From: Verrucomicrobia bacterium LP2A
GTDB lineage: Bacteria; Verrucomicrobiota; Verrucomicrobiia; Methylacidiphilales; Methylacidiphilaceae
Length of the DNA: 64,000 nucleotides
Direction of reading: 5' to 3'
NCBI GenBank assembly: GCA_000526255.1
Contig: JAFS01000001.1
Span: forward strand, 62,001 to 126,000
The position numbers were made by a program, and so were the translations under genes. Below, in pieces: positions 12,687 through 21,993 of the stretch (position 1 is its first letter; each line of letters starts with the position of its first letter). A model generated the notes under the pieces. It made no database searches. It was not told the origin of the DNA and saw nothing but the letters and a program-made list of their open reading frames with translations.

Positions 12687-12928
12687 AGCGTCGTCAGCGT
12701 CTCCCTTGTGGCCTCTGCCGTCTTCTCGGGTGTCCGTCCGACAGCGGAGAGGCAGTGGGAGTCCTTAGAGCGTTCAGAAAGAGTAAAGAATACACGCCCC
12801 CCGTCTGTCAACTGCCTTGGGCTGCGGCCAGGAAACGGGAAAAAAGTGGGCATCCGTCAAAGAATCTCTTTGCCAACGCCGCTCCACGGAGTGAACTAAC
12901 CAGATGCATCGGGAAGGACGGAGAAACG

Positions 12929-14374
12929 ATGAGTAAGGTGCCCGTTACGGTTGCGTATGGGGATGGGATCGGCCCGGAGATCATGGCAGCAACGCTTGCG
13001 GTTCTGGGGGCGGCGGGCGCCGAGTTGGAGCTGGAGATCATCGAGATCGGAAAAGAGGTCTACCTTCGGGGGAACTCGAGCGGGATTGAGGCGAAGTCTT
13101 GGGAGAGCTTGCAGCGGACGAAGGTCTTTTTGAAAGCACCGATCACGACGCCACAGGGTGGAGGATACAAGAGCCTCAATGTCACGGTGCGAAAGGCGCT
13201 GGGACTTTACGCCAATATCCGTCCCTGCATGTCCTATGTCCCCTTTGTGGAAAGCAAGCATCCCGGCCTGGATGTCGTGATCGTTCGGGAGAACGAGGAG
13301 GATCTCTATGGGGGGATCGAGCATCGGCAGAGCGTCGACTCCTTTCAGTGCCTCAAGATCATGACGCGACCGGGAACCGAGCGGCTCATCCGCTATGCTT
13401 TCGAGTACGCCCGCTCCTACCAGAGGAAGAAGGTCACCTGCTTCACGAAGGACAACATCATGAAGCTGACCGACGGGATGTTCCACAGGGTCTTCGAGGA
13501 AGTCGGCGCGCAATATCCCGAGATCGAGAAAGAGCATTGGATCGTGGACATCGGGGCGGCCAAGCTTGCGGACACCCCGCAGATCTTCGACCTCGTTGTC
13601 GTCCCGAATCTCTATGGCGATATCCTGTCGGATGTCGTCGCCCAGATTGCCGGTTCCGTTGGGCTGGCGGGCTCCTCCAACATCGGCGCCCGATACGCCA
13701 TGTTCGAGGCGATCCATGGCTCCGCCCCTCGTCGAGCCGGGCAGAACTTGGCAAATCCCTCCGGACTTCTCTTGGCGGCGGTGCAAATGCTCCTCCACAT
13801 CGGGCAGCGAGGCGTGGCTGAGCGGGTGCACAACGCTTGGTTGCGCACTCTCGAGAAAGGAGTCCATACCTACGATATTTTTCGTGCCGGGAAGAGCCGC
13901 CAAAAGGTGGGCACCAGAGAGTTCGGGCTGGCGGTGATCGCCAATCTCGGGGAAGTGCCGGAAACGCTCACTCCTGTCCAATACGGAGAGGACAGCCTCA
14001 ACCCTCGATCCGATTTTCCCTACCACCGTCTCGAAGAAAAAAAGGTCCTGGTCGGCGTCGACGTCTTTGCAGAGTTTCCAGGAAGAGTCGAGGAGCTGGC
14101 TGCGGCGCTTCGGGAGGTCGGCGGCGAAGGAGTGGCGCTTGAGTCCATCGCAAACCGCGGAATGAGCGTCTGGCCTTTCGGGCTGGGCGAAACGCTGCTC
14201 GCGGGACCCTTCCAGTGCCGGTTTCTTGCCAAGGCCCCGTCCTTGGGGCTTTCGCAGCGAGCGATCGTCGATCTGCTCGGGTCGGTCGAGGCCGCGGGAA
14301 TTGAGTTCACAAAGGCAGAGCTGCTGTATACGTTTAATGGCGCCGAAGGGTTTTCCCGAAGCCAAGGAGCCTAG
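12929..14374 (+). CDS. icd: isocitrate dehydrogenase
   Basis: A 481-residue decarboxylating isocitrate dehydrogenase of the TCA cycle. The chosen ATG has GGAG six bases upstream; the frame runs open to 12755 but that part is not family-like. Motifs are GDGIGPEI near residue 11, a VRKALGLYANIRP substrate segment, RENEEDLYGGIEH, and the metal-binding region NLYGDILSD followed by GSAP. Length and the extra C-terminal domain (roughly residues 365-481, with the ACT-like stretch EKKVLVGVDVFAEFPGRVEE) fit the Thermus-type long isocitrate dehydrogenase rather than the E. coli form. The cofactor cannot be assigned by eye. Confidence 0.9.
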   Translation: MSKVPVTVAYGDGIGPEIMAATLAVLGAAGAELELEIIEIGKEVYLRGNSSGIEAKSWESLQRTKVFLKAPITTPQGGGYKSLNVTVRKALGLYANIRPCMSYVPFVESKHPGLDVVIVRENEEDLYGGIEHRQSVDSFQCLKIMTRPGTERLIRYAFEYARSYQRKKVTCFTKDNIMKLTDGMFHRVFEEVGAQYPEIEKEHWIVDIGAAKLADTPQIFDLVVVPNLYGDILSDVVAQIAGSVGLAGSSNIGARYAMFEAIHGSAPRRAGQNLANPSGLLLAAVQMLLHIGQRGVAERVHNAWLRTLEKGVHTYDIFRAGKSRQKVGTREFGLAVIANLGEVPETLTPVQYGEDSLNPRSDFPYHRLEEKKVLVGVDVFAEFPGRVEELAAALREVGGEGVALESIANRGMSVWPFGLGETLLAGPFQCRFLAKAPSLGLSQRAIVDLLGSVEAAGIEFTKAELLYTFNGAEGFSRSQGA

Positions 14375-14386
14375 CCCGTCGGATTT

Positions 14387-14457
14387 TGCCCGGTGGTGTA
14401 ACGGTAGCACAGAGGCCTTTGGAGCCTTTAGTCATGGTTCGAATCCATGCCGGGCAG
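14387..14457 (+). tRNA. tRNA-Gln (TTG)
   Basis: A 71-nt cloverleaf 12 bases after icd. The acceptor TGCCCGG pairs with CCGGGCA, the D-arm is GTGTAACGGTAGCAC, the anticodon stem GAGGC/GCCTT holds loop CTTTGGA with anticodon TTG, and the T-arm is ATGGTTCGAATCCAT. The U1 start is typical of bacterial tRNA-Gln. CCA is not encoded. Confidence 0.96.
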
Positions 14458-14554
14458 GGGTGAAGGCGCCTAACCTGGATCCTGCCCTGGATGGGAGGGC
14501 GGTGGTTCGGAAATCGCGTCCTGTTTCACCCCGCTCGCAAAAGAGGGATGCTTC

Positions 14555-15628
14555 GTGTTCAAGCCGGAGGCGAAAAGCGGGTTTCGCGCGGGTATCCATC
14601 TTTATGGATTGCTAACGCAGTCGGGGGCGACGGCGACCGACAAAAAGAGCCTCGGCTGGCGTCCCAGGGGAAATGCTCGGGTACGCGACAGAACCCGGGT
14701 CCGGGGCCACCGGGGCTGCATTCGCGCCGTCTTGTCCTCTCTCGTTCTCGCGCTGGTTCTTGAGGGATTCTCTTCACTCAGGGCAGATCCCATTTTCTAC
14801 CCGGGAGTCGAGATTGCCGCCCAAGATCTCGTCGAAGGGATGAACGAGTCGGATCCCGGCAAAGACTGGCTCGGTCGGTGGCGCCGGATGACGATCGAGA
14901 CGCGCGAAAAGCAGACTCACTGGTTAACGCCGCTTGTCACGGAAACCCCTCGCTTGGAGCAGCGTATACGCTATGACGTCTACGACGAAACCTTGCCGAA
15001 CGGAAACAAGAAGTGGAATTTCGGGGCGGGCAAGGGCGTCAACTTCATTATCGCTCCGACGATGGAGGCGGCAGTGGCGTTACCGCAGTATCTCTACTAT
15101 CCGGGAGCCGGGGGCCTGGACGGATTCCGGGGAGAAAGCTTCATGATCAAGAATCGCATCATGTGTTCTCCGGAGGGCCAGAAGAACTACGTCTTTTCCG
15201 TCATGCTCGAAACGCTCACACCGACCGGGACGCTGCCGGGAGCCGCCGAGCATTGGATCTGGACGCCGATTGTTACCTTTGGCAAAGGCTGGGGAAACTT
15301 CGACTTTATGGTGAACCTGGGGACCTCCTGGGCCGACGCTGACAACAAGCAACTCGGCACTCCGATCGTCTGGGGTCTCGCCTTGCAGTATCGGTTCGGC
15401 GTCATCTGCCCCACGGTTGAATTGAATTCGCACCCGTCGATAAGCCAATTTTACTTTTTTGGCCAGCCGGGCCTCTTCCTGACCCCCGAGCTCTTGATCG
15501 GGCGCTTCCACTTCCGCGATAACTACTCGCTCTATTTTGGGTTCGGCTATCAGATGGCACTCGATGCCGCGACGGTGGAGGCACAGTATGCCAATGCGCT
15601 CGTCGTCAAGTTCCATCTTCTCTTTTGA
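14555..15628 (+). CDS. putative outer-membrane beta-barrel protein, paralog 1
   Basis: I do not recognise a named family. Up to 357 residues from GTG 14555; the true start is uncertain because the signal-peptide-like segment (ending SSLRA before DPIFYPG) begins only around residue 50. The mature part has alternating aromatic/polar stretches such as QYRFGVICPTVELNS and ends in FHLLF. A C-terminal aromatic residue is the usual BAM targeting mark of outer-membrane barrels. It is closely related to the next gene: both share DPIFYPG, EIAAQDLVE, TPLVT, RIRYDVYDET, GKGV, KNYVFSV, FGKGWGNF and LLIGRF. A transport or structural role is only a guess. Confidence 0.65.
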   Translation: MFKPEAKSGFRAGIHLYGLLTQSGATATDKKSLGWRPRGNARVRDRTRVRGHRGCIRAVLSSLVLALVLEGFSSLRADPIFYPGVEIAAQDLVEGMNESDPGKDWLGRWRRMTIETREKQTHWLTPLVTETPRLEQRIRYDVYDETLPNGNKKWNFGAGKGVNFIIAPTMEAAVALPQYLYYPGAGGLDGFRGESFMIKNRIMCSPEGQKNYVFSVMLETLTPTGTLPGAAEHWIWTPIVTFGKGWGNFDFMVNLGTSWADADNKQLGTPIVWGLALQYRFGVICPTVELNSHPSISQFYFFGQPGLFLTPELLIGRFHFRDNYSLYFGFGYQMALDAATVEAQYANALVVKFHLLF

Positions 15629-15884
15629 GAGACGACAGGCGCTCACAAGATTTTGCTCACAACTTCGGCCCACCCTGCGGGTTTAACGTTAGGAAAGGGC
15701 TTGCGCTGGATGCACGGGTCACTTGGGGCTTTCGAAGTTGGCGGTCCTGGATCCTCGAATCGAAAAGAACTTGCCAAGTTGGCGTGCGAATTGCTTATGG
15801 GGGTTTGCCTTTGCTCAACCGCCGGATGCTCGCCTTCCCTTCTTCATGAGCCTGCGAGGATCTCATCTCTTCCGACAGGCTAGC

Positions 15885-16823
15885 ATGTCGGCTCAGGGCA
15901 ACCGCTCCGCGGCCTCACTCCGCCTTCTGCTTCTGGTTTCCGGTTGGATTCTCGCACTTTGTTCCCGGTCCGCTCACGCCGATCCGATTTTCTATCCAGG
16001 CGAGGAGATCGCGGCACAGGACCTGGTGGAAAGCATGAATGACCAGAGTCCTGGCACAAGCTGGTTCGAGCAATGGTACCACATGACGGCAGAGACCAAG
16101 CAGCGGCAGGCGAACTGGATGACTCCCCTGGTTACGACGACCGCGCGGCTCGAGCAGCGGATTCGGTACGACGTCTACGACGAGACGAAGGGAAACGGGA
16201 ACAAAGAGTACAATTTTGGGAGCGGCAAGGGCGTGAGCCTCATCGTGACTCCCACCGACGAATTCACCTTTTCTCTCCCGAACTATATCGACGAACCCGG
16301 GGTGCCGAGCGCGACGGGATTTCAGGGTGAAGTGCTCCAACTCCGGCATCGACTCATGGCCTCTCCGGAAAACCAGAAGAACTACGTCTTTTCGGTCCAG
16401 CTTGCCGCGCTCACTCCGACGGGGTTGATTCCGGATAAGCAGGACCACTGGGTCTGGACGCCAATGATCCTTTTCGGAAAGGGATGGGGCAATTTCACCT
16501 TCATGATCAATCTCGGCACCCAGTGGGCCGACGGAGACAATCAGCAGCTTTCCGCTCCGATTATCTGGAATGCGGCGTTCGAATACCGGTTCGGCTATAT
16601 CACTCCCTGCGTGGAGCTGAACAGCCAACCGAGCGTCACCCGCTTCCTGGCCTTCGGGTCGCCGGGACTCTTCGTCACGCCGGAGCTTTTGATTGGCCGC
16701 TTCCCGATGACAGAGGACATTCGCTACTACTTCGGAATCGGCTACCAGATTGCCTTGGATCACGCTACGATCGAGTCGAAGTATGCGAACGCCCTCATCG
16801 CGAAGTTCCATATTCTTTTTTGA
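15885..16823 (+). CDS. putative outer-membrane beta-barrel protein, paralog 2
   Basis: 312 residues from ATG 15885 (another ATG at 15846 is possible). A clear signal peptide ends SAHA before DPIFYPGEEIAAQDL. The rest follows the upstream paralog nearly block for block, including RIRYDVYDET, KNYVFSV, LTPTG, FGKGWGNF, LLIGRF and a C-terminal ANALIAKFHILF ending in Phe, as expected for a BAM-inserted barrel. The 256 bases between the two paralogs hold no gene I can support. Function unknown. A protease-like gene follows after 21 bases and may be cotranscribed. Confidence 0.75.
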   Translation: MSAQGNRSAASLRLLLLVSGWILALCSRSAHADPIFYPGEEIAAQDLVESMNDQSPGTSWFEQWYHMTAETKQRQANWMTPLVTTTARLEQRIRYDVYDETKGNGNKEYNFGSGKGVSLIVTPTDEFTFSLPNYIDEPGVPSATGFQGEVLQLRHRLMASPENQKNYVFSVQLAALTPTGLIPDKQDHWVWTPMILFGKGWGNFTFMINLGTQWADGDNQQLSAPIIWNAAFEYRFGYITPCVELNSQPSVTRFLAFGSPGLFVTPELLIGRFPMTEDIRYYFGIGYQIALDHATIESKYANALIAKFHILF

Positions 16824-16844
16824 AAGAAGGGTGAGGGGAGGAGG

Positions 16845-18164
16845 ATGACGCTGCTCCGGTTGGCAGCCGTTGCTGTCGGGATCGCTCTGTCTGGCCTGCC
16901 GCGGTCGGCGGTCGGCTCTTCGCCTCGCGCAACGGTGGAAGCATGCCTGGAAAACAGCGACCTGGTCGGCGCCGGGGAGGCGGCACGGGAGTGGGCGCGG
17001 GCACAACCGGATGCCGCAGCATCCTGGAAGAAGCTCGGCTGGTTCGAGCTCATGGAGAATCGCCTTCCGGAAGCGCGCGCCCATCTTCATCAGGCGCTTC
17101 GGCTCGACCCGTCGGATCGAGAGACCAAGGCGCTCCTCTCCCTTGCCTGGTATCGGACGGGAGAGCTGAGCCAGTCCGCGGCGGAGATGGACGACCTCGG
17201 TCATGCTGCGCTGGCCGAGCTCGTCGCGACGCTTGAGCCCGGAGCCTATACGGTGAGCGGAGCGACTTCGGTCCGGATCGGCCTGCTCCCGGGCTCCTTG
17301 CGGCCGAAGTTTCCGGTGCGGATCAACGGAAAGGAGGCCCAATTCTACATCGACACCCGCGGCGGGATGAGCGCGATTAGCGATACTGTCGCTCGCGCAG
17401 CAAAGGTCGAGCGGCAGCGGAGCAACTTCCTCCAGTTCTGGTTCTGGGCCGCCGGGAAATGGACGGTCAAGAATCGTTTCGGGCGGGTGGAAAAGCTCGA
17501 TTTAGGACCGATGCAAGTCGGACGGGTTCCCGTGCTCTTGCCGAACTGGAAGGGGTTGGTGGACGGCTTGCTCGGGACCGATTTCCTTTCCCATTTCCAG
17601 ACGGTGGTCGATTACCCGCGGAAGGAGCTCTTTCTCCGCAAAGCCGAGCCGGGATCAGCAAAAGATCCGCATTCAGAGAATGGCCAGGAGGATGGGCGGA
17701 TCGTCCTTCCCTTTTTTTGGACGCCCGGAGGGCAGATCGTGCTGCAAGGAAGGGTCAATGGCAGGGACGTGATCTTTCTATTGGATACCGTCGCCGCCGG
17801 GAGGCCGATTACGCTCTCCCGGAGATTCATCCACCGGGCCCACCTTCCCGCGCACGGCGGCTACATCATCAGCCTTCGGCGAGCGGGTCTTTTTCCCCGG
17901 GTTTATACGGAGTTCCGGGAATTGCAGATCGGACCGATCGTGCAGAGCGATCAGAAGGCGGACATCGGCACGATGTATGACTTTCCTCCCTCCATCGATC
18001 ATATGCAGGGGTTTCCGATCGACGGGATCCTGGGGAATGCCTTCTTTCAGGACTATCGGCTAACCTTGGATTTCCATCGCATGCGTGTCATGCTCGAGCC
18101 CTCGAAGCGTATTGGAGCGATGAAGGACCGGGTGCGCACCGCGAACCCGGTTGCGGAGCGGTAG
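16845..18164 (+). CDS. secreted TPR protein with two retropepsin-like domains
   Basis: 439 residues; a GGGAGGAGG ribosome site abuts the ATG. A signal peptide (about 1-24) is followed by TPR-like helices (about 30-118) and then two tandem aspartyl-protease-type lobes. Lobe 1 has IDTRGG (169-174) where the catalytic DTG is expected and the hydrophobic-Gly motif GLLGTDF (241-247). Lobe 2 has LDTVAAG (313-319) and GILGNAF (394-400). The aspartates remain, but the Gly after Thr is replaced in both lobes, so activity is uncertain. Likely periplasmic. It sits in a plus-strand run with the barrel paralogs and the flippase-like gene. Confidence 0.72.
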   Translation: MTLLRLAAVAVGIALSGLPRSAVGSSPRATVEACLENSDLVGAGEAAREWARAQPDAAASWKKLGWFELMENRLPEARAHLHQALRLDPSDRETKALLSLAWYRTGELSQSAAEMDDLGHAALAELVATLEPGAYTVSGATSVRIGLLPGSLRPKFPVRINGKEAQFYIDTRGGMSAISDTVARAAKVERQRSNFLQFWFWAAGKWTVKNRFGRVEKLDLGPMQVGRVPVLLPNWKGLVDGLLGTDFLSHFQTVVDYPRKELFLRKAEPGSAKDPHSENGQEDGRIVLPFFWTPGGQIVLQGRVNGRDVIFLLDTVAAGRPITLSRRFIHRAHLPAHGGYIISLRRAGLFPRVYTEFRELQIGPIVQSDQKADIGTMYDFPPSIDHMQGFPIDGILGNAFFQDYRLTLDFHRMRVMLEPSKRIGAMKDRVRTANPVAER

Positions 18165-18188
18165 CTCGGAATCGAGAGGCGGAGGAGG

Positions 18189-19220
18189 ATGGAGCGCGAG
18201 GGAGCGTCCCAAGGGCGCCGTGGCCCGTGGAGGACGAGCGCCTGGAAGTGGACGGCGCGAGCGGCGGTTTCTGCGATCCTTCTCGGATGGATCGCCACGC
18301 GGGTGGATTGGCGACAGATCGGCAAGCTGGCGGCGTCGGCGAGACCAAGCTGGCTCGGGATGGCCGTCCTCTTTGCCGGGCTGTCGACGCCCATCACTTC
18401 GGTCCGCTGGCGCATCCTGCTTCAGGTGCTGAAGCTTCCCCTTTCCTTTCCGCAGGCGCTGGCGCTGGGGTTCGTCGGAAAGTTCTTCAACGCGATCCTG
18501 CCGGGTTCGACGAGCGGCGATTTCGTCCGGATCTACTATGCGACGCGCGCTTTCCCAGGAAAGGCCGCCATGGCCGGATTCTCGGTCCTCTACGATCGCT
18601 TTCTCGAAGGGGTCGTGCTTCTCGTGCTGGGCTCGCTGCTCGCGGCAGCCTTTTATTCGCAGCTCGCGGCCCATGCGGTGCTTCGGAACGCAGCACTCGC
18701 TCTTTTTCTCTTGACGCTCGCTACCCTGGCCCTGGTCCCCATTCTCCTCCACTACCTTGCGCGTGGACGGCTCCGGCTTCCGGGCCATGGGAAGACGGCG
18801 GCGCGCTTCGAAAAGGCGCTGCAAGAGATCCTGACGGCCGTTCAACTCTATTGGAAGGCCACGCGGGCAAATTCGATCGCCGTCGGTCTCTCGGTCGTGG
18901 CGCACGGGAGTTCCGCCGCCTTGCTCTGGGCGCTCATGCAGGCGCTCCGCTTGGAGCTGCCGTTCTGGCTGCTGGTGACGACGATGGTCGTCGTGAACGT
19001 GGCGGTCGCGCTCCCGGTCAGCATCTCGGGACTTGGGATTCGGGAAGGGGCGCTTCTCTACCTTCTCGGCTCGTTCGGAGTGAGTCGGGAAGAGGCGGTG
19101 GCCTTCTCCCTGCTCCTGTTTGCGGTAGGACTCGTCTGGAGCCTGGTCGGCGGAATCGTCTATCTCTATTATCGAGCGGGCTCTGCGGACGCGGAATGTG
19201 GGGGAATGCACAATCGGTAA
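18189..19220 (+). CDS. lysylphosphatidylglycerol synthetase TM/flippase-like (UPF0104) membrane protein
   Basis: 343 residues with about eight TM helices; GGAGGAGG directly precedes the ATG. The family signature GFVGKFFNAILPGSTSGD, followed by VRIYYA, is clear near residue 96, and SISGLGIREGALLYLL occurs near the C-terminus. The family matches the N-terminal membrane part of MprF, which flips aminoacylated lipids; stand-alone members also occur and may move glycolipids or polyprenyl lipids. The soluble aminoacyl-transferase domain is absent, so a flippase-like or regulatory role is inferred. The 3' end overlaps the next gene by 23 bases. Confidence 0.8.
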   Translation: MEREGASQGRRGPWRTSAWKWTARAAVSAILLGWIATRVDWRQIGKLAASARPSWLGMAVLFAGLSTPITSVRWRILLQVLKLPLSFPQALALGFVGKFFNAILPGSTSGDFVRIYYATRAFPGKAAMAGFSVLYDRFLEGVVLLVLGSLLAAAFYSQLAAHAVLRNAALALFLLTLATLALVPILLHYLARGRLRLPGHGKTAARFEKALQEILTAVQLYWKATRANSIAVGLSVVAHGSSAALLWALMQALRLELPFWLLVTTMVVVNVAVALPVSISGLGIREGALLYLLGSFGVSREEAVAFSLLLFAVGLVWSLVGGIVYLYYRAGSADAECGGMHNR

Positions 19221-20076
19221 GCTTTGTTGGGTGTTAGGGGTTGCCATGGTCCTGGCCGGTTGCCTACCGAAGGAGCCGCAGAGCGAGCCTGTGATCGGAT
19301 TGATCACCGATTTCGGCCTGCGCGATCCCTATGTGGCGGAGCTGAAGGGGGTCATTTATTCGGTCCATCCGAGCTCCCGGGTCGTGGATCTGCTGCATCA
19401 GGTCGAGCCCTTCCAAATCTGGCAGGCGGCTTACCTGGTCGAGGAGTCCGCGCGGGAGTTTCCGAAGGGGTCGATTTTTATTACCGTAGTGGACCCGGGG
19501 GTCGGAACCGAGCGGGCGCCGATTTTGCTCGAAACTCGCTCCGGCAAGTTCTTCTTTTCGCCGGATAATGGGATCCTCTCGCTCGTGGTCGAGCGGGAAG
19601 GGATGCGGAGGGCCTGGAAGCTCGACAAGCCCGCGTTTCATCGAGCGGGAACCCCTTCGCGCACCTTTCACGGGAGGGACATCTTTGCACCGGGAGCCGC
19701 CCACTTGGCCGCCGGCGTCGATCCGGAGCAGCTCGGCTCCCGAGTCCAGAATGTGCAATTACTCAACCTGACACCGGCCGGCGTTCTCGGCCAGGGCGTT
19801 CAGGGACAGGTGATTTCGATCGACCGTTTCGGCAATGTGATTACCAATATTCCTCGGGATCTCTCTTCCCGTTTGCAGGAAGGCATTCTGCTGCGGATCT
19901 CCATCGGCGAGCAGACGATTCGCGCGCCGCTTGTCGGGACCTACGCGGAGATTCCGCCCGGAAAGCTGGGAGCTCTCTTCAATAGCTCGGATTACCTCGA
20001 GCTCGTCATGAACAAGAGCTCGGCGGCCCGTCAGATCAAGATCACGGAAGGGACCCGGCTCCTGGTGAGGCCGTAA
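19198..20076 (+). CDS. SAM hydrolase (DUF62 / SAM hydroxide adenosyltransferase) with lipoprotein signal
   Basis: 292 residues. The catalytic family hydrolyses S-adenosylmethionine to adenosine and methionine and is related to fluorinase and chlorinase. Motifs are LITDFGLRDPYV, VVDPGVGT, SPDNGILS, TFHGRDIFAPGAAHLA and DRFGNVITNI, all at usual places. Unusually, the N-terminus has a lysine, a hydrophobic run and the lipobox LAGC with Cys22 when the GTG at 19198 is used. A later GTG (19231) would still leave a hydrophobic leader with the lipobox. Export would separate the enzyme from cytosolic SAM, so the true location is a real question. Its GTG lies inside the flippase-like gene. Confidence 0.87.
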   Translation: MGECTIGKLCWVLGVAMVLAGCLPKEPQSEPVIGLITDFGLRDPYVAELKGVIYSVHPSSRVVDLLHQVEPFQIWQAAYLVEESAREFPKGSIFITVVDPGVGTERAPILLETRSGKFFFSPDNGILSLVVEREGMRRAWKLDKPAFHRAGTPSRTFHGRDIFAPGAAHLAAGVDPEQLGSRVQNVQLLNLTPAGVLGQGVQGQVISIDRFGNVITNIPRDLSSRLQEGILLRISIGEQTIRAPLVGTYAEIPPGKLGALFNSSDYLELVMNKSSAARQIKITEGTRLLVRP

Positions 20077-20139
20077 ATGCGGCCAGCTCGCCTACCGCAC
20101 TTGTGCAGCACGGGAGCCCCTGCTATCTTCCCCATGCTC

Positions 20140-21963
20140 ATGGCTCAGATAAGAAATATCGCGATCATCGCGCATGTCGATCACGGAAAGACGACTCTCG
20201 TCGACCAGCTCCTCCGCCAGTCCGGGACGTTTCGAAGCAATCAAGCGGTGGCGGAGCGAGTCATGGACTCGATGGACTTGGAAAAGGAGAAGGGAATCAC
20301 GATTCGCGCAAAGAACGCCTCCTTCCATTACAAGGACTATAAGATCAATCTGGTCGACACGCCCGGCCATGCCGACTTCGGAGGCGAGGTAGAGCGAAGC
20401 CTTCGCATGGTGGACGGGGTCCTCTTGCTCGTCGACGCGGTAGAGGGACCGCAGGCTCAGACGAAGTTCGTTCTCAAGAAGGCGCTGGCTGCCGGTCTTT
20501 CCCCGATCGTCCTTCTCAACAAGGTCGATCGAGAGAACGCCAGACCCAACGAGATTCTTGACCAGGTCTTTGAGCTCTTCCTGGAGCTCGAGGCGACCGA
20601 CGAGCAGCTCGACTTCCCCGCTCTCTATGCGTCAGGCAAGGCAGGCTTTGCCTCCCGCGAATGGCGCGGGGTGGAGGAGGCGCAGAAGCTCGGGATGGAG
20701 CCGCTTTTCGAAACGATCCTGGAAAAGGTTCCGCCTCCGAAAGCCGATGCCACCTCTCACTTCTCGCTCCTGGTCGCCAATCTCGATTACAGCGACTATC
20801 TCGGGCAGCTTGCCATCGGGAAGATCTACGGAGGAACGATCCGGGTGGGAGATTCCGTGGTCTGCCTATCGGGAGGCGGGATCTCGCGGAAGGGGCGCGT
20901 GACCCAGCTCCTGGGCTATCACGGCCTGCAGCGTCAGGAACTCACCGAAGCCGTCGCTGGAGATATTGTCGCCGTGGCCGGGCTCGAAGAGGTGGAAATT
21001 GGGGATACCCTTTGCGACCAGGAGGATCGGCAGCCGCTGCCGAGGATTGAGGTCGACCCGCCCACGGTCCGGATGCGCCTGCTCGTCAACAATTCTCCTC
21101 TGTCGGGCCGGGAAGGGAAATTTCTCACGGCCCGGCATCTCCGGGATCGGCTCTTTCGGGAAATCCGCACCAACGTGGGACTTCAGGTGGAAGACAATGG
21201 CACCGGCTCCTTCGAAGTGAGCGGCCGAGGCGAGATGCAGATCGCCGTTTTAGTCGAGCAGATGCGGCGGGAGGGCTTCGAGCTCATGGTCTCGCGCCCT
21301 GAGGTGATCTACCGGAAGGACGAGACCGGCCGCACACTGGAGCCGCTCGAGACGCTTTACGTCGATCTTCCGCAGGCCTCCTTGGGTTCTCTCTTGGAGT
21401 CTCTGGCCCGGCGGGGGGCGGAGGTGGAAAACATGCGGCATCTGCGGGATACGGTTTTCGTGGAAGCGGTGATTCCGACGCGCGGGCTGCTCGGCTTCGA
21501 GACCGAGCTGGTCAACCTGACCCGGGGAGAGGGCGTCGCGAGCCATCTCTTTCGCGAGTATGGTCCCAAGAGAGGGGAGATTGTGCTTCGAGGGAACGGC
21601 GTCCTGGTTTCGATGGAGAAGGGGACGACGACTTCGTTCGCCTTGGAGAACCTCCAGGAGCGGGGGCTACTCTTCGTGGGCCCTGGGGAAGAGGTCTACG
21701 AGGGGATGGTCGTTGGGGAGAATGCGCGGCCCGACGACCTGCTGGTGAATCCCTGCAAGGCCAAGCACCTGACCAATATGCGCTCCCAGGGAGACGGCAA
21801 GGGAATCCTCTTGGAGGCGCCGCGGAGCCTGAGCCTGGAGCAGGCGATCGAGTATGTCGGTCCCGACGAGTATGTCGAGGTGACCCCGAGCAAGCTTCGG
21901 TTGCGGAAGAAGCTCCTGAGCGCGATCGAAAGGCGGAGGGCCGAGGCCGCGGCGGGCGCGTAG
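20140..21963 (+). CDS. typA: ribosome-associated GTPase TypA/BipA
   Basis: 607 residues from the ATG at 20140 (another ATG lies six bases upstream). It is a translational GTPase acting on the ribosome, often in stress or low-temperature assembly. G1 [10 protein letters not shown]3 [14 protein letters not shown] and G4 [10 protein letters not shown] are intact. A beta-barrel domain II, EF-G-like domains III and V (with RGLLGFETE) and the TypA-specific C-terminal domain follow. The length is normal. The 63 bases before it carry nothing recognisable. Confidence 0.95.
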   Translation: MAQIRNIAIIAHVDHGKTTLVDQLLRQSGTFRSNQAVAERVMDSMDLEKEKGITIRAKNASFHYKDYKINLVDTPGHADFGGEVERSLRMVDGVLLLVDAVEGPQAQTKFVLKKALAAGLSPIVLLNKVDRENARPNEILDQVFELFLELEATDEQLDFPALYASGKAGFASREWRGVEEAQKLGMEPLFETILEKVPPPKADATSHFSLLVANLDYSDYLGQLAIGKIYGGTIRVGDSVVCLSGGGISRKGRVTQLLGYHGLQRQELTEAVAGDIVAVAGLEEVEIGDTLCDQEDRQPLPRIEVDPPTVRMRLLVNNSPLSGREGKFLTARHLRDRLFREIRTNVGLQVEDNGTGSFEVSGRGEMQIAVLVEQMRREGFELMVSRPEVIYRKDETGRTLEPLETLYVDLPQASLGSLLESLARRGAEVENMRHLRDTVFVEAVIPTRGLLGFETELVNLTRGEGVASHLFREYGPKRGEIVLRGNGVLVSMEKGTTTSFALENLQERGLLFVGPGEEVYEGMVVGENARPDDLLVNPCKAKHLTNMRSQGDGKGILLEAPRSLSLEQAIEYVGPDEYVEVTPSKLRLRKKLLSAIERRRAEAAAGA

Positions 21964-21993
21964 CCCTTTTTCGGCTCTTCCCTGGGAACGAGC

